Assembly: GCF_007035645.1 (NCBI RefSeq) | Contig: NZ_AP019632.1 | Location: 3,534,001 to 3,598,000 of the forward strand | Origin: Enterobacter asburiae | GTDB lineage: Bacteria; Pseudomonadota; Gammaproteobacteria; Enterobacterales; Enterobacteriaceae | Direction of reading: 5' to 3' | DNA length: 64,000 nucleotides | Part shown: positions 20,117 through 31,380 of the stretch, piece by piece | Layout: each line of letters starts with the position of its first letter | Position numbering within the stretch: the stretch's first letter is position 1 | Translations under genes and position numbers: made by a program | The notes under the pieces: generated by a model | The model's database searches: none | What the model was told of the DNA's origin: nothing | What the model saw: only the letters and a program-made list of their open reading frames with translations

Positions 20117-22728
20117 TTTTCTTCTCCTGTTTTGGGCGGCAGCGGGGAGAAATACCCCACGATCAGAACCAGTATCGCCACGCCGATAAACGCCACCGCG
20201 CGCGACAAACCGCCTCCGCCCGCGCTGTCCACCAGCATCAGTTTAACCATCACCACGCCCAGCAGCGCGGCACCGCAGAGCCACTCCTGCCGGGAAGCCC
20301 GACGGGTGGCATGGATCATGACCACCAGCGCGCTCAGCATCCAGAACAGGGCAAAACTGGTCTGGATAAGCCGCGAATCCCACAGCGATGCCATATTCCA
20401 GGCCACGTCGCCGTACCAGGCCAGGGCGCGCATCAGCGCACCATTAAGCCACCAGAAGCCAAACGCCATCATCGCGACGGCAGGCCACGGGCGGGCCTGC
20501 GAGAGCCACGCCGGGTAGTAGCGATCCGCCGCCCGATAAAAGACCACCAGCCCCAGCAATGCGAACGCCGCGCCTTCCTCAAGCGGGTTTACCAGCGGCA
20601 GCCAGGTCTGACGATAGACCACGCCGTCCTGGAAATTGGTCACCGCCAGCAGTACCAGCAGCGCCACGACCACAGGGATCGGTGCCAGGCAGGCGTAGAG
20701 CGCAGGCCACTCCCGGAACGGCCACCCCCGACGCCGTACGGCTGCAGAGAGCCCCATAATCACCCCGCCGCCTGCTGCCATCGCCAGTCCGCTGCCCCAG
20801 GCCGCCATGCCCCACGGCAGCGACCGGGCAAACCAGTAAAGCTCCGCGGCCAGCGCCAGCAAAATCATCCAGAACAGCGACAAATGCAGCCCCATCGCGA
20901 TGCGCGGCAGGAGTCTTTCACCGTCGCGCCGCAGCAGCATCAGCGCGGCAGGAAGCGCTACGCACCAGGCGAGATTTGACCAGCCGGCGGCAACGATCTG
21001 CTGGTGCCAGAGCTGATAACCCACCATCAGCAGCATAACCGGCCACAGCAGCCATTTGCTGGCATCCAGCTCCCGCCACGCCAGACGAGCAGCCGCCTGC
21101 CGCCAGCCCCAGACCGACGCCGCCGTCAGCGCCAGCACGCCCGCCAGAATGGGTAATTCCTTCGTCAGTGCCAGCCGCGATGCGCCCAATAGCGCCACGA
21201 GCCAGAACAGCAGCCCGCCTGCCAGCAGCGCCCAGCTGACCGGCAGAAAGAGAGTCCGCCACAGCCAGGCCGCAGCCAGCCAGCAAAGGCTGAGGATGAT
21301 GAAGATCAGCAGCAGGCTGAGGGACGTAACGCCGTTCGTTTGCGCCCACAGCGCGCTGCCGAGCGCCAGCACCAGCAGCGCCGTCCCGCTATAGCACATG
21401 CGACGCTGGTGCTGCTGTACGCCCAGCCAGAGGATACCCAGCCCTTCCAGCGCCCAGGCCATCGCCGTCCAGCGCGCCGACAGCGCCAGCGGAATGGCGA
21501 GCGTGGCAAATCCGCCGCCGATGGCCAGCGCCGCCATGACCAGCGGTCGTCCGATGGAGGGATAGCGCCGCAGCGCAAGGAACGCGAGGGTAAGATAAAA
21601 TGCGCCGTATCCCAGCGCGCTCAGGGCCGGGCCATACTCCCAGTGCCGGGTCATGCCGTACTGCATCCCGAAACCGATCAGCGGCGGGGCAAACAGCAGC
21701 ACGCCGTCGATAATCTGCTTCCCTTTCTCCTGCGCCCGCAGCGACAGCGCCACGCTCAGGACGCCGAATATCAGCGTATTGGCAATCAGGAACAGCTGGC
21801 AGATCCAATAGTCTTCAGGCTGGTAGTCATTCAGCCCCCACAGGCCGCCCACGCCGAACGTAAACAGCAGCCCGAGCAGGTTCAGCTCGCGCCAGTGCTG
21901 CCAGATGCTGATAGCGAGAATCCCGATGGAAAGCAGGAGATAGAATGAGAACAGCGCCACAAAGCTGCCGCCCCCGGTGGACAACAGCAGCGGCGCAAGA
22001 TACCCGCCGAGGCTCGCCAGCATGGCCAGGCTCAGCGCCTTCTGCAGCACCGCCAGCCCGACGCTCGCCGCGCAAATCACCACCAGAAGCGCAAAGGCCA
22101 GCGTCATCGGCAGCATTTGCCAGAGCCGGAATGCGCCAAACACCGTCAGGTAGAGCACGCCGGTCGCCCCGCCCTGGAGGATCAGCGCATAGACACGCTG
22201 CTTATGCCGCAGCCGCCACCCCACCGCCAGCAGAACGATGGCAAACAGCGCCGTTGCCACGAGGCGCAGCTCAAGCGGGAACAGGGAATGTTCAACGGTA
22301 TAGCGCAACAGGAATGAAAGACCGAGGAAAAGCAGCAGGATCCCAAGCTTCGCCAGCGGATTACCCTGCATAAACCAGCGCGCCAGCGACGTCAGGATAC
22401 CGCCAAAGGCAGAAGGCTGTTTTGCCGCAGGCGTCGGGGCCGGAGCGGGTTCTGCCACGGCTGCGGGAATATCGGAACGCCAGGGGTCGACAGGCGCGGG
22501 AGCGTCCTCAACCACCGGCGCGGTCACAGCCACTGGCGCGGTAGGCTGCACGGGCTCCGGCGCGCTTTCAGGTACGTCGCGCTGCTCAAGCGCCTCAATG
22601 CGCTGGCGTAGCCGGGCGATCTCCTGTCGCGCCGCCGTACTTCGATTAAAGCCAATAACCGCAAGCACGGGTGCCACCACCAGCGCAAAAACCAGGAACA
22701 AACAGCCAAGGATGTAAAGCTCGTCCAT
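20113..22728 (-). CDS. DUF2339 family large polytopic membrane protein
   Basis: An 871-residue inner-membrane protein of unknown function. The N-terminus has one membrane helix (about residues 5-25), then a short coiled coil (RQEIARLRQRIEALEQR) and a Pro/Ala-rich linker to about residue 105. The rest is roughly two dozen consecutive hydrophobic helices, ending a few residues before the C-terminus. It is the first gene of a two-gene operon with DUF3999, which adds a periplasmic domain. The start ATG (22726-22728) and its AAGGTGG ribosome binding site lie inside one arm of a perfect inverted repeat. I know of no experimentally established role. Confidence 0.78.
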   Translation of the reverse strand: MDELYILGCLFLVFALVVAPVLAVIGFNRSTAARQEIARLRQRIEALEQRDVPESAPEPVQPTAPVAVTAPVVEDAPAPVDPWRSDIPAAVAEPAPAPTPAAKQPSAFGGILTSLARWFMQGNPLAKLGILLLFLGLSFLLRYTVEHSLFPLELRLVATALFAIVLLAVGWRLRHKQRVYALILQGGATGVLYLTVFGAFRLWQMLPMTLAFALLVVICAASVGLAVLQKALSLAMLASLGGYLAPLLLSTGGGSFVALFSFYLLLSIGILAISIWQHWRELNLLGLLFTFGVGGLWGLNDYQPEDYWICQLFLIANTLIFGVLSVALSLRAQEKGKQIIDGVLLFAPPLIGFGMQYGMTRHWEYGPALSALGYGAFYLTLAFLALRRYPSIGRPLVMAALAIGGGFATLAIPLALSARWTAMAWALEGLGILWLGVQQHQRRMCYSGTALLVLALGSALWAQTNGVTSLSLLLIFIILSLCWLAAAWLWRTLFLPVSWALLAGGLLFWLVALLGASRLALTKELPILAGVLALTAASVWGWRQAAARLAWRELDASKWLLWPVMLLMVGYQLWHQQIVAAGWSNLAWCVALPAALMLLRRDGERLLPRIAMGLHLSLFWMILLALAAELYWFARSLPWGMAAWGSGLAMAAGGGVIMGLSAAVRRRGWPFREWPALYACLAPIPVVVALLVLLAVTNFQDGVVYRQTWLPLVNPLEEGAAFALLGLVVFYRAADRYYPAWLSQARPWPAVAMMAFGFWWLNGALMRALAWYGDVAWNMASLWDSRLIQTSFALFWMLSALVVMIHATRRASRQEWLCGAALLGVVMVKLMLVDSAGGGGLSRAVAFIGVAILVLIVGYFSPLPPKTGEEK

Positions 22729-22807
22729 GTTTCCACCTTCACCGTAAACGATCCGTTAAGATTGACACAAATAGTTGCATTTGCGCCATCTTAAAAGGTG
22801 GAAACAT
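22727..22807 (-). promoter_or_regulatory. Perfect 13-bp inverted repeat over the start of the DUF2339 gene
   Basis: ATGTTTCCACCTT (22727-22739) and AAGGTGGAAACAT (22795-22807) are perfect complements about 55 bases apart. On the minus-strand RNA the downstream arm contains both AAGGTGG and the AUG. The upstream arm lies ten bases beyond the malZ stop. RNA reading through from malZ would carry both arms; RNA starting between them would not. Masking is an inference. Confidence 0.45.
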
Positions 22808-22816
22808 TAGCAGGTC

Positions 22817-24634
22817 TTAACTGCCGAACCAGATTGTCGCGGATACCGCAGGCAGCGCCAGCACGCCGTCCTGTATCGTCGCCTTGCCCTCTTTATTCTT
22901 CCACGCAGCCACCTTCAGCAGCGGTGAATCATCCAGCACCACTTCGCAGGCCTCGCCCCGGTTGATCGCCACGAGCACGCGCTGCTGGTTATAGACGCGA
23001 GCAAACACCACGACGTTATCGTGCGCATAGACCACCTGACAGCCGCCGTAGCGCAGAGCGAGACTCTGCTTACGCAGCTTCGCCAGCCGCTGATACAGGC
23101 TGAACAGCACCTTGTCATGCTTCTCTGGCTCCCACGGGAAGGTTTTACGGCAGAACGGATCGTTGTTGCCGTCCAGCCCCACTTCGTCTCCATAATAGAT
23201 GCACGGCACGCCCGGCCAGGTGAAGAGCCAGGTCACCGCCAGCGGCAGACGCGCCACATCCTTGCCGAGCAGGGATTTAAAGCGGGCGGTATCGTGGCTA
23301 TCGAGCTGGTTGAACATCCGCAGCTGCTGCTGATGGGACAGACCGGCGCGATAGTTCTCCATCCACGCCATGCAGGTTTCAGCGTCGATATGATTCGGAT
23401 CGTAGGAGATGTCGGTGTTAGCGAGGAATCCCCACAGCGGGAAGGTAAAGCCGCGATAGTTCATCGCCGCATCTTCCGCATCGTTCTGCAGCCACTGGCG
23501 CGCGTCGCCAAAGTGCTCGCCAAAGACGAACGCCTCCGGCTGGGCCGCTTTCGCCGAGCGCGTAATCCCGGCGACGTGCTGAAGGTTATTCCGCGCTCCG
23601 CCGGCTTCACCGAGCATATGCACCACGTCCAGCCGCCAGCCGTCCATATTCCACGGCGCCTTCAGCCAGTGACGGACGATGCTGTCTTCGCCGCCGTAGA
23701 TTTCATTCACGAGCGTTGGCGACTGGAAATCCAGCTTCGGCAGGCTCGCGTAGCCCAGCCAGTCCAGCGCGCGGCCCTCCTCGTTAAAGCTGTACCAGTC
23801 GCGCTGCGGCGAGTCCGGGTTATGACACGCCCCGCCCATCGACTGGTTATGGCGGTCAAACCAGGCGTGCGAATCTCCACTGTGGTTGAACACGCCGTCC
23901 AGAATCAGGCGCATGCCTTCGTTTTGAGTGTTCTTACGCAGGCGCAGCAGCGCCTCGTCACCACCAAACTGTTCGTCAACGTGGCGATAATCTTCGGTAT
24001 CGTATTTGTGCACGCTCGGGGCTTTAAACACCGGGTTGAGATACAGCGCCGTCACGCCGAGCTTTTTCAGGTACGGCAGCTTTTCGCTGATGCCGTCGAG
24101 ATCGCCGCCGTAAAAAGTGGATCCACCCGCCTGCGCGGTTAACGGCTCGTCCCACGCTTTCAGGATAATGTCGTGGCCCGCCGCATGGTGGTGATAGATC
24201 TTATCCTGGTCGGCGGTGCGTTTTTCGCTGCGCGCAAAACGGTCCGGGAAAATCTGGTAAAACACCTGATCGTTAACCCACTGCGGGCCGTTATCCGGGT
24301 AATCGACCGCAAACTGCTCCAGCCGTGCGGGCGGGAAACGGCTAAACCCCTGCGGGGTAAACCACAGCTGGCGGTTATTCCACAAAAGCTTAAAGCTGTA
24401 ACGGCGGCGCGGCTGCCCGCTATTCAGGTCGATATTCGCCCGCCACGCCGTGATCCCCGGCTGCGGCTGGCTGCGCAGCTTGTGCATTTTCAGGCCGGTC
24501 TCTTCGTTATCTATTTCGGCGCGGAGCGTCACGCGTTCAGGCTGATTTTCCCCCGCCAGCCAGAGCGTAATCACAAGGTTGTCTTTGTTTTGCTTAACAA
24601 ATGGGGCAACCGGAAGGTGCCAGGCGTTTAACAT
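22817..24634 (-). CDS. malZ: Maltodextrin glucosidase MalZ
   Basis: MalZ is a cytoplasmic GH13 alpha-glucosidase that removes glucose from the reducing end of maltodextrins. The 605-residue protein has an N-terminal beta domain, then the GH13 barrel with the four usual motifs: [20 protein letters not shown] (nucleophile Asp), FGEHFGDA (acid/base Glu) and [11 protein letters not shown]. The start ATG 24632-24634 is preceded by AGAGGGG at good spacing; a GTG one codon upstream is also in frame. It follows the proY/brnQ/phoR direction, and MalT-like boxes lie about 80 bp upstream. Confidence 0.96.
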   Translation of the reverse strand: MLNAWHLPVAPFVKQNKDNLVITLWLAGENQPERVTLRAEIDNEETGLKMHKLRSQPQPGITAWRANIDLNSGQPRRRYSFKLLWNNRQLWFTPQGFSRFPPARLEQFAVDYPDNGPQWVNDQVFYQIFPDRFARSEKRTADQDKIYHHHAAGHDIILKAWDEPLTAQAGGSTFYGGDLDGISEKLPYLKKLGVTALYLNPVFKAPSVHKYDTEDYRHVDEQFGGDEALLRLRKNTQNEGMRLILDGVFNHSGDSHAWFDRHNQSMGGACHNPDSPQRDWYSFNEEGRALDWLGYASLPKLDFQSPTLVNEIYGGEDSIVRHWLKAPWNMDGWRLDVVHMLGEAGGARNNLQHVAGITRSAKAAQPEAFVFGEHFGDARQWLQNDAEDAAMNYRGFTFPLWGFLANTDISYDPNHIDAETCMAWMENYRAGLSHQQQLRMFNQLDSHDTARFKSLLGKDVARLPLAVTWLFTWPGVPCIYYGDEVGLDGNNDPFCRKTFPWEPEKHDKVLFSLYQRLAKLRKQSLALRYGGCQVVYAHDNVVVFARVYNQQRVLVAINRGEACEVVLDDSPLLKVAAWKNKEGKATIQDGVLALPAVSATIWFGS

Positions 24635-24712
24635 CACGAATCCCCTCTGATGAAATTGACGTCACCTTGCCACAGGGTGGTTAAGGATAGCTCATCACGT
24701 TCGGGATTATTG

Positions 24713-24735
24713 GGGGAGGAGAAAGGAGGAGGAGG
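24713..24735. promoter_or_regulatory. Candidate MalT boxes upstream of malZ
   Basis: GGGGAGGAGA (24713-24722) matches the MalT box GGGGA(T/G)GAGG at nine of ten positions, and AGGAGGAGG follows at 24727-24735. A weaker GATGAG on the other strand lies near 24692-24701. They are about 60-100 bp before the malZ start, a fitting place for MalT activation. Purine-rich runs can match by chance. Confidence 0.4.
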
Positions 24736-24747
24736 CATCAGTGCGGC

Positions 24748-24786
24748 CTGATGCCCTCACCCCAACCCTCTCCCACAGGGAGAGGG
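24748..24786. repeat. Dispersed palindromic repeat, copy 2
   Basis: CTGATGCCCTCACCCCAACC followed by CTCTCCCACAGGGAGAGGG. Same family and orientation as copy 1. It stands between the proY stop and malZ, ten bases after the proY stop codon, where it could act as a 3' stem-loop. Confidence 0.85.
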
Positions 24787-24796
24787 AGAAAAAAGA

Positions 24797-26170
24797 TTAC
24801 TGCGCTTCCGCCAGCTGACGGTCACGGCGGCATTTAAACATCCAGCCCACCAGCAGCAGGACGATCCACGCGCAGCCCACGTACAGGGAAATGCGGGTAT
24901 CCGGATGGTAGCCAATCAGGGCAATGATAAACACCAGGAAGATCAGCCCGACGACGGTCGTCGCAACGCCGCCCGGTACTTTGAACTTCAGCGCTTTTGC
25001 CTCATCCGGCGACAGACGACGGCGGAACGCAATCTGCGACAGCAGGATCATAATCCACACCCACACCGTCGCGAAGGTCGCCAGCGATGCGATCACCAGG
25101 AAGACGTTCTCCGGCATGATGTAGTTCAGGTAAACCGAGAACAGCAGCGCTACGGTCATCACCACAACGGTTACCCACGGCGTGCCGCGGCGTGAGGTTT
25201 TGGCGAACACCTTCGGCGCACTGCCCTGCTCCGCCATGCCGTGCAGCATACGGCCCACGCCAAAGACGTCACTGTTGATCGCGGAGAGTGACGCGGTGAG
25301 CACCACAAAGTTCAGAATGCTGGCCGCAAAGGCAATTCCCATATGCTGGAAGGTCAGAACAAACGGGCTACCGTTGGTGCCGACCTGATTCCACGGGTAG
25401 ATGGACATAATCACGAACAGCGTGCCCACGTAGAACACCAGAATACGCATCGGCACCGAGTTGATGGCGCGCGGAATGGATTTCTCCGGATCTTTCGCTT
25501 CACCGGCGGTAATACCGATAATCTCGATGCCGCCGTAGGCGAACATCACCATCTGCAGCGACATGACCATCCCGAGCCAGCCGTTGCTGAAGAAGCCACC
25601 GTTGCTCCAGAGGTTATGGATGCCGGTCGGCTGCCCGCCGTTGCCGATTCCCCAGATGATGATGCCGAAACCGGCCACGATCATGATGATGATGGTGGCG
25701 ACCTTGAAGAAGGAGAACCAGAATTCGAGCTCGCCGAACACCTTCACGCTCATCAGGTTGACGGCGCAAATGATCAGCACCACGCTCAGCACCCAAATCC
25801 AGTGCGGCACCGCCGGGAACCAGACGCCCATATAGATGCCAAACGCCGTCACGTCGGCAATCGCCACAATCAGGATTTCAAAGCAGTAGGTCCAGCCGGT
25901 GATAAACCCGGCCAGCGGGCCGAGGTTTTCCTGCGCGTAGCGGGAGAAGGAGCTGGCGGACGGGTTGTGAACCGACATTTCGCCGAGGGCGCGCATGATG
26001 ATATACGCCGCCACGCCGCCGATGATGTACGCCAGCAGAACGCTGGGACCGGCCATTTTGATGGCATCTGCCGAGCCATAAAAAAGACCGGTGCCGATAG
26101 CAGAGCCCAGCGCCATAAAGCGGATGTGGCGCGTGCTCAATCCACGTTTAAGTTTGTTAGTGCTTTCCAT
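24797..26170 (-). CDS. proY: Amino acid permease ProY (proline-specific type)
   Basis: A 457-residue APC-superfamily permease with 12 predicted membrane helices, named ProY after the cryptic proline transporter of Salmonella. Family hallmarks are [20 protein letters not shown] at the start, [13 protein letters not shown] and the conserved [20 protein letters not shown]. Its E. coli counterpart has also been linked to histidine uptake in mutants, so the physiological substrate remains uncertain. It lies 81 bp downstream of brnQ, with a terminator between, and upstream of malZ. Confidence 0.94.
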   Translation of the reverse strand: MESTNKLKRGLSTRHIRFMALGSAIGTGLFYGSADAIKMAGPSVLLAYIIGGVAAYIIMRALGEMSVHNPSASSFSRYAQENLGPLAGFITGWTYCFEILIVAIADVTAFGIYMGVWFPAVPHWIWVLSVVLIICAVNLMSVKVFGELEFWFSFFKVATIIIMIVAGFGIIIWGIGNGGQPTGIHNLWSNGGFFSNGWLGMVMSLQMVMFAYGGIEIIGITAGEAKDPEKSIPRAINSVPMRILVFYVGTLFVIMSIYPWNQVGTNGSPFVLTFQHMGIAFAASILNFVVLTASLSAINSDVFGVGRMLHGMAEQGSAPKVFAKTSRRGTPWVTVVVMTVALLFSVYLNYIMPENVFLVIASLATFATVWVWIMILLSQIAFRRRLSPDEAKALKFKVPGGVATTVVGLIFLVFIIALIGYHPDTRISLYVGCAWIVLLLVGWMFKCRRDRQLAEAQ

Positions 26171-26191
26171 TTAAATCTTGCCATTCAACAC

Positions 26192-26231
26192 GAAAAAAAC
26201 AAAAAACCACGGGGCCTTAAGCCCCGTGGTT
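26192..26231 (-). terminator. Terminator between brnQ and proY
   Basis: On the minus strand AACCACGGGGC, loop TTAAG, GCCCCGTGGTT (arms 26221-26231 and 26205-26215) is followed by TTTTGTTTTTTT. It is strong, so proY expression from the brnQ promoter requires read-through. Confidence 0.92.
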
Positions 26232-26251
26232 AAACAGTTTGTTGCCGTTGA

Positions 26252-27571
26252 TTAATGAGCGTTCGATGCAACCTGACGCCCTGCAGCACGGTCCCAGATA
26301 ATCGCCAGAACCAGTGCAACAACGGTAGGCATCAGCCAGGCCAGACCCTGCTCGGACAGCGGCAGACGCTGTGTCCATGCCGGCAGTATGTGCGCGAAAG
26401 CTGATGCTTTAATCCCGTCAAGGATACCAAAAATCAGGCTGATAAACATGGCTGGCGCAATAATTCGTGAAGAGTTGTTCCACCACGGGCGAGTAAAGCT
26501 CAGCACCACCAGCACGATACACGGCGGGTAAATAGCCGTCAGCACCGGAATAGAGACCTGAATCAGGTGGCTCAGACCGAGGTTGGACACCGCCATGGAG
26601 AAGATACCGAGGATAAACACCAGGGTGCGGTAAGAGAGCGGCAGATACTGTGCAAAGAACTCTGCGCAGGCGCAGGTCAGGCCAACCGCCGTCACCAGAC
26701 AGGCAAGGAAGATGAGCGCTGCCAGCAGCATACTGCCCGCACCGCCGAAGGTGTGCTGAACGTAGGCGTGCAGGATAGCCGCACCGTTGGCGTTCTGATC
26801 GACCAGCATGGCGCTGTCGGAGCCCAGACGGAACAGCGCCAGATAAAGCAGCGTCAGCCCCACGCCGGCCATCAGGCCAGCCCAGATGGTATAGCGGGTC
26901 AGCAGACGCGCTTCGGTCACACCGCGGGAACGCGCGGCGTTAACGATAACGATACCAAACACCATCGCGCCCAGCGTATCCATCGTCAGGTAGCCGTTCA
27001 CAAAGCCGTTAGAGAACGCGGCATTTTTATAGGCGTCCATCGCGTCGCTAATCGGGCCCGCTGGCCAGACGATGGCCGCAACAGCCAGAACAATCAGCGC
27101 CACAATTTTCAGCGGAGCCAGGAAGTTACCCACGGTATCCAGCAGCTTGCCCGGATAGAGGGAAACCAGAATCACGATCGCGAAGTAGATCAGGCTGTAG
27201 ATAAACAGCGGCATCGCACCGTCACCGGTCAGGGGAGCAATACCCACTTCGAAGGACACGGTTGCCGTACGCGGGGTCGCAAACAGCGGGCCAACGGCCA
27301 GATAGCAGACGGTTGCCAGCAGAACGCCCGCCACTTTGCCAATCGGGGTGCTGAGGCTATCCACACCGCCGCCGACTTTCGCCAGCGCGACGACGGTCAG
27401 AACCGGCAGACCCACGGCAGTAATCAGGAAACCAAACGCGGCGGTCCAGACGTGTTCACCCGCCTGTAAGCCAACCATTGGAGGGAAAATGATGTTGCCT
27501 GCGCCAACGAACAGCGCAAATGTCATAAAGCCCAGCGCGATGATGTCACGCGATTTTAAGTGATGGGTCAT
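26252..27571 (-). CDS. brnQ: Branched-chain amino acid transporter BrnQ
   Basis: BrnQ is a cation-coupled uptake system (LIVCS family) for leucine, isoleucine and valine in the inner membrane. The 439-residue protein has 12 predicted helices and the family signatures [20 protein letters not shown] near the N-terminus and [19 protein letters not shown] near residue 190. The ATG at 27569-27571 gives [14 protein letters not shown], the E. coli start. It follows phoR after a 409-bp gap that must hold its own promoter. Confidence 0.96.
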   Translation of the reverse strand: MTHHLKSRDIIALGFMTFALFVGAGNIIFPPMVGLQAGEHVWTAAFGFLITAVGLPVLTVVALAKVGGGVDSLSTPIGKVAGVLLATVCYLAVGPLFATPRTATVSFEVGIAPLTGDGAMPLFIYSLIYFAIVILVSLYPGKLLDTVGNFLAPLKIVALIVLAVAAIVWPAGPISDAMDAYKNAAFSNGFVNGYLTMDTLGAMVFGIVIVNAARSRGVTEARLLTRYTIWAGLMAGVGLTLLYLALFRLGSDSAMLVDQNANGAAILHAYVQHTFGGAGSMLLAALIFLACLVTAVGLTCACAEFFAQYLPLSYRTLVFILGIFSMAVSNLGLSHLIQVSIPVLTAIYPPCIVLVVLSFTRPWWNNSSRIIAPAMFISLIFGILDGIKASAFAHILPAWTQRLPLSEQGLAWLMPTVVALVLAIIWDRAAGRQVASNAH

Positions 27572-27980
27572 AAAACCTTACTGCCTGTGGATGTGGTGTT
27601 GAAAACATTGAGATTTTCGATATCCCTGACGGGACGATACAGCCGAAAATTTGCTCAATTTCAGCGGGAAATGCTCCCGTCCTGGCGTGGAGAAGAATAG
27701 TTTTTCGATTTACCACGCAAATACAGTCGGTCTGACAGTATCTGGGGCGCAATTTAAACGCTTATAACGTTTAAAGGCAAGGTGGGATCGTAAAACCAGA
27801 ACAATATGCCAGCATGAAAATACACGTCAGAACAATACGCTATTTATAAGAAAAACCCATGGCTAATCATGCGAACAAAAAACAGTCAGCCGTATAAAAT
27901 TCATCCGCGTTTCGCTTGACTGCAAAGCAAACGGGCCAGCAGACGCTGACCCGTGGAAAGGTAAAATGACACGCCTGCCG
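27572..27980. other. Gap between phoR and brnQ
   Basis: This 409-bp stretch contains the phoR terminator hairpin (27931-27954) and the brnQ promoter region. It has A/T-rich patches and the near-palindrome AAACGCTTATAACGTTT at 27758-27774. I see no convincing open frame, tRNA or operator consensus. Confidence 0.6.
27931..27954 (-). terminator. Hairpin downstream of phoR
   Basis: On the minus strand ACGGGTCAGC, loop GTCT, GCTGGCCCGT (one G-T pair) is followed by TTGCTTTGC, a weak U-run. It lies 26 bp after the phoR stop and probably ends the phoBR transcript. Confidence 0.7.
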
Positions 27981-29276
27981 TCAGGCGATCTTTTTGGCAA
28001 TTAATCGTTCCGGAATAACGAAACTGAAGCGGGTTCCTTTACCCAGCGTACTCTGAATATCGAGACGGCTTTCATGGTGATTCACCGCGTGTTTCACAAT
28101 TGCCAGCCCCAGGCCGCTTCCGCCTGTTTGCCGGGATCGCGCTTTATCCACACGGTAAAAGCGCTCGGTCAGACGCGGAATATGCTCAGGCGCGATCCCC
28201 GGCCCGTTGTCTTCCACGCTAAACTCAGCCCCCGTTGGGGCATGGTGCCAGCGCACCACGATATTCGTCCCCTCCGGCGTATGATTCACCGCGTTATACA
28301 CCAGGTTGGAAATGGCGCTCCGCAGTTCATCTTCGCTGCCCAGCACCTTCAGCGTATTGTCGACCTCAAAGGTCAGGTGATGCTTTTTGTGGCTTAGCGT
28401 CTGCGCTTCACGCTCAACTACCCGCAGCATCATCGGGACATCAATGGTCTCATTTAGCGCGAGCGTTGGCGCCGCTTCAATCTTCGAGAGCGTCAGCAGC
28501 TGCTTCACCAGCCCTTCCATCCGGTGCGTTTGCTCGCGCATGGTGTGCAGCGCTTTTTCACGCGGCGCGCCTTCAAGCGTTTGCTCCTGCATCATCTCCA
28601 GGTAGCCCTGAAGCACGGTCAGCGGGGTACGCAGTTCGTGACTGACGTTGGCGAAGAAGTTGCGACGCGCCCCTTCCAGCTGGTGCATCTGGGTGACATC
28701 GCGCGCCACCATCAGCCACTGCTTATCGCTGTAGGGCATCACGCGGATTTCCAGATGGCGACCATTATTGAGCTTCAGATTGTGCGGGCGGGTAAAATCA
28801 CGCTTTTTCAGATACAGCGTGAACTCGGGATAGCGCAGAAGGTTGAGGATATTCTGACCATTATCATCGGGCCAGCGCAGGCCCAGCAGCTGTTGCGCAA
28901 GGCCGTTACACCAGAAGATCGTCCCTTCTTCGGTCGTCAGAATAACGGCATCCGGCAGCGACTCTGCACCGCTGCGAAAACGCTTAATCAGGCTTCCCAG
29001 CTCGCGGCGACGCTTTTTATTACGCATCTGCATCTGATGCAGACCGTACAGCAGCGGCTCCCAGCTGCCGCTTCCCGGCGGCGGCGTCATACTTCGGTCA
29101 ACCCACAGCCACCAGGAGAGGCGCAGCAGGTTCCAGAAGTGCCAGATCAGCAGCCCGGTGACCGACGCCAGCAGAAACCACGGCAGGTGTCCAAGAAAGG
29201 CCCCCAGAAGGAAGGCCGGAATACAGCATAAGATCAGTTCAAAGACGAGCCTTTTCCATGACAGACGTTCCAGCAC
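27981..29276 (-). CDS. phoR: Phosphate regulon sensor kinase PhoR
   Basis: PhoR is the inner-membrane histidine kinase that phosphorylates PhoB under phosphate limitation and receives its signal through PstSCAB and PhoU. The 431-residue protein has two N-terminal membrane helices (about residues 10-60), a PAS domain (about 96-190), the dimerisation domain with the phospho-accepting H213 in [10 protein letters not shown], and the ATP domain with [22 protein letters not shown] and [10 protein letters not shown]. The start is GTG (29274-29276). It follows phoB by 21 bp. Confidence 0.97.
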   Translation of the reverse strand: MLERLSWKRLVFELILCCIPAFLLGAFLGHLPWFLLASVTGLLIWHFWNLLRLSWWLWVDRSMTPPPGSGSWEPLLYGLHQMQMRNKKRRRELGSLIKRFRSGAESLPDAVILTTEEGTIFWCNGLAQQLLGLRWPDDNGQNILNLLRYPEFTLYLKKRDFTRPHNLKLNNGRHLEIRVMPYSDKQWLMVARDVTQMHQLEGARRNFFANVSHELRTPLTVLQGYLEMMQEQTLEGAPREKALHTMREQTHRMEGLVKQLLTLSKIEAAPTLALNETIDVPMMLRVVEREAQTLSHKKHHLTFEVDNTLKVLGSEDELRSAISNLVYNAVNHTPEGTNIVVRWHHAPTGAEFSVEDNGPGIAPEHIPRLTERFYRVDKARSRQTGGSGLGLAIVKHAVNHHESRLDIQSTLGKGTRFSFVIPERLIAKKIA

Positions 29277-29297
29277 GCGTCACACTCCTGTCATTGT

Positions 29298-29987
29298 TCA
29301 GAAACGGGTAGAAAAACGATAACCCGTGCCGCGGACCGTCTGCACCATGCGATCGTGGCCGCTCAGTTCCAGTGCTTTTCGCAGGCGGCGAATATGTACG
29401 TCAACCGTCCGGTCTTCGACATACACGTTAGTTCCCCAGACGTTATTCAGCAACTGCTCGCGGCTGTAAACGCGTTCCGGGTGAGTCATAAAGAAGTGCA
29501 GGAGTTTAAATTCGGTAGGCCCCATGTCGAGGGGATTTTCACCGGTCATGACGCGGTGTGAGGTGGGGTCAAGGCTCAGCCCCTGCATCTCTATCACCTC
29601 TTCCACCGCCATCGGCGAAATACGGCGCATCACGGCTTTAATGCGGGCAACCAGCTCTTTTGGGGAGAACGGTTTAGTAATGTAATCGTCCGCGCCGGTC
29701 TCCAGACCGCGCACGCGATCCTCTTCTTCTCCGCGCGCCGTGAGCATCACAACCGGGATGTCGCGGGTCAGCGCTTCACGCTTCAGGTGTTTGATAAACT
29801 GCAGTCCGGAGCCGCCGGGCAACATCCAGTCCAGCAGAATCAGATCGGGCCAGGGTTCATTCAGCTGGTTCACTGCGCTGTCATAATCTTCCGCTTCAAC
29901 CGGCTGGAAGCCGTTTTGCTCGAGCACGAAGCACACCATTTCACGAATTGGAGCTTCATCTTCTACGACCAGAATACGTCTCGCCAT
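29298..29987 (-). CDS. phoB: Phosphate response regulator PhoB
   Basis: PhoB activates the phosphate regulon (pst, phoA, phoBR and others). The 229-residue protein has a receiver domain with E9 and D10, phosphorylated D53 in LLDWMLPGG and K105 in TKPFSPKEL, then an OmpR-type winged helix (about residues 125-229) ending in [14 protein letters not shown] and RGTGYRF. A Pho box upstream makes it autoregulated. It diverges from sbcD. Confidence 0.98.
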   Translation of the reverse strand: MARRILVVEDEAPIREMVCFVLEQNGFQPVEAEDYDSAVNQLNEPWPDLILLDWMLPGGSGLQFIKHLKREALTRDIPVVMLTARGEEEDRVRGLETGADDYITKPFSPKELVARIKAVMRRISPMAVEEVIEMQGLSLDPTSHRVMTGENPLDMGPTEFKLLHFFMTHPERVYSREQLLNNVWGTNVYVEDRTVDVHIRRLRKALELSGHDRMVQTVRGTGYRFSTRF

Positions 29988-30042
29988 ACTTTGCCCTGTC
30001 TTATCTTATTTAAGTTACAAGTTTGTAATTCGGCGCCATTAT

Positions 30043-30071
30043 GCGTCAGATTTATGACAGATTTATGAAAA
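30043..30071 (-). promoter_or_regulatory. Pho box of phoBR
   Basis: On the minus strand TTTCATAAATCTGTCATAAA and the following TCTGACGC hold tandem CTGTCA-type 7-mers spaced by 11 bases, almost base for base the E. coli phoB Pho box. CATAATG just downstream (30038-30044) is the likely -10. It lies 56-84 bp upstream of the phoB ATG and provides autoactivation. Confidence 0.88.
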
Positions 30072-30174
30072 ACAGTACCACGATAACGGGCAAACCGTTG
30101 TTTTATTACAGCGGTTATTTTCCCGTCTCTGAACGTTTATAATCCTGCTTTCTCTTTTTTGCCACGGATCAGCT

Positions 30175-31380
30175 ATGCGCATACTTCACACCTCGGACTG
30201 GCATCTGGGTCAAAATTTTTACAGCAAAAGCCGTGCGGCTGAACATGAAGCTTTCCTGAACTGGCTGCTGGAAACGGCCCGGACGCACGAGGTGGACGCG
30301 ATTATTGTGGCGGGTGACATCTTTGATACCGGCTCGCCCCCCAGCTATGCGCGTGAGCTTTACAACCGCTTCGTGGTGAATTTGCAGCAAACCGGCTGTC
30401 ATCTGGTGATTGTCGCCGGCAACCATGATTCCGTCGCGACGCTCAATGAATCCCGCGACATCCTGGCATTTCTCAATACCACCGTGGTCGCCAGCGCCGG
30501 GCACGCCCCGCAGATCCTGAAAAAACGCGACGGCACGCCGGGGGCGGTGCTGTGCCCCATTCCTTTTTTGCGTCCGCGGGACATCGTGCAAAGTCAGGCG
30601 GGGCTGTCGGGCGCGGAAAAACAGCAGCATCTCCTGCAGGCCATCACCGACTATTATCACCAGCAGCACGTCGATGCCTGCGCCCTGCGCGGCGACCAGC
30701 CGATTCCGGTGATTGCGACCGGCCATCTCACCACCGTCGGGGCCAGTAAAAGTGACGCCGTACGTGACATCTATATCGGCACGCTGGATGCCTTTCCGGC
30801 GCAGAACTTCCCGCCAGCCGACTACATTGCGCTCGGACATATTCACCGGGCGCAGATCGTCGGGGGCAGCGAGCACATCCGCTACTGCGGCTCGCCAATT
30901 TCGCTCAGCTTTGACGAAACGGGCAAAGCCAAGTCCGTCCATCTGGTGAGCTTCTCCGACGGAAAACTTCACGCCGTCGAGACGCTGGAGGTCCCGGTCA
31001 CCCAGCCGCTGGCGGTGCTGAAGGGCGATCTTGACGCCATTACCGCCCAGCTTGAGCAGTGGCGTGGAACAGCGCTTAACCCGCCCGTCTGGCTGGATAT
31101 CGAAATCACCACCGACGACTACCTGCACGATATGCAGCGTAAAATTCAGGCGCTGACGGAAGATTTACCCGTCGAAGTTTTACTGGTACGCCGCAGCCGC
31201 GAGCAGCGCGAGAAAATTCTGTTAAGCGCTCAACGCGAAACGCTCAGTGAGCTTCGGGTTGAAGAGGTGTTTGAACGCAGGCTCTCGCAGGAGGAAATTG
31301 ACGACGCGAAGCGCGCAAGACTCAGCGAACTGTTCAGCCATACCCTGCATGCGCTCAATGATGAGGAAGAAAACGCATGA
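30175..31380 (+). CDS. sbcD: Exonuclease SbcCD, nuclease subunit SbcD
   Basis: SbcD is the Mre11-like nuclease subunit that, with SbcC, cleaves DNA hairpins and palindromes and processes protein-blocked ends. The 401-residue protein shows the phosphoesterase metal motifs [28 protein letters not shown] and LGHIHRAQ. The C-terminal part contacts the SbcC coiled-coil base. Its stop overlaps the sbcC start by 4 bases (31377-31380). The window is rich in palindromic repeats, the substrate type of this enzyme. Confidence 0.97.
   Translation: MRILHTSDWHLGQNFYSKSRAAEHEAFLNWLLETARTHEVDAIIVAGDIFDTGSPPSYARELYNRFVVNLQQTGCHLVIVAGNHDSVATLNESRDILAFLNTTVVASAGHAPQILKKRDGTPGAVLCPIPFLRPRDIVQSQAGLSGAEKQQHLLQAITDYYHQQHVDACALRGDQPIPVIATGHLTTVGASKSDAVRDIYIGTLDAFPAQNFPPADYIALGHIHRAQIVGGSEHIRYCGSPISLSFDETGKAKSVHLVSFSDGKLHAVETLEVPVTQPLAVLKGDLDAITAQLEQWRGTALNPPVWLDIEITTDDYLHDMQRKIQALTEDLPVEVLLVRRSREQREKILLSAQRETLSELRVEEVFERRLSQEEIDDAKRARLSELFSHTLHALNDEEENA

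Noticed and set aside
20005..20979. 324-codon plus-strand frame across the DUF2339/DUF3999 junction
   Set aside because: Very rich in Arg, Gln, His and Pro, as expected from the reverse of a hydrophobic GC-rich gene.
25343..26233. 296-codon plus-strand frame inside proY
   Set aside because: Antisense to a membrane permease; its composition is the complement of hydrophobic codons.
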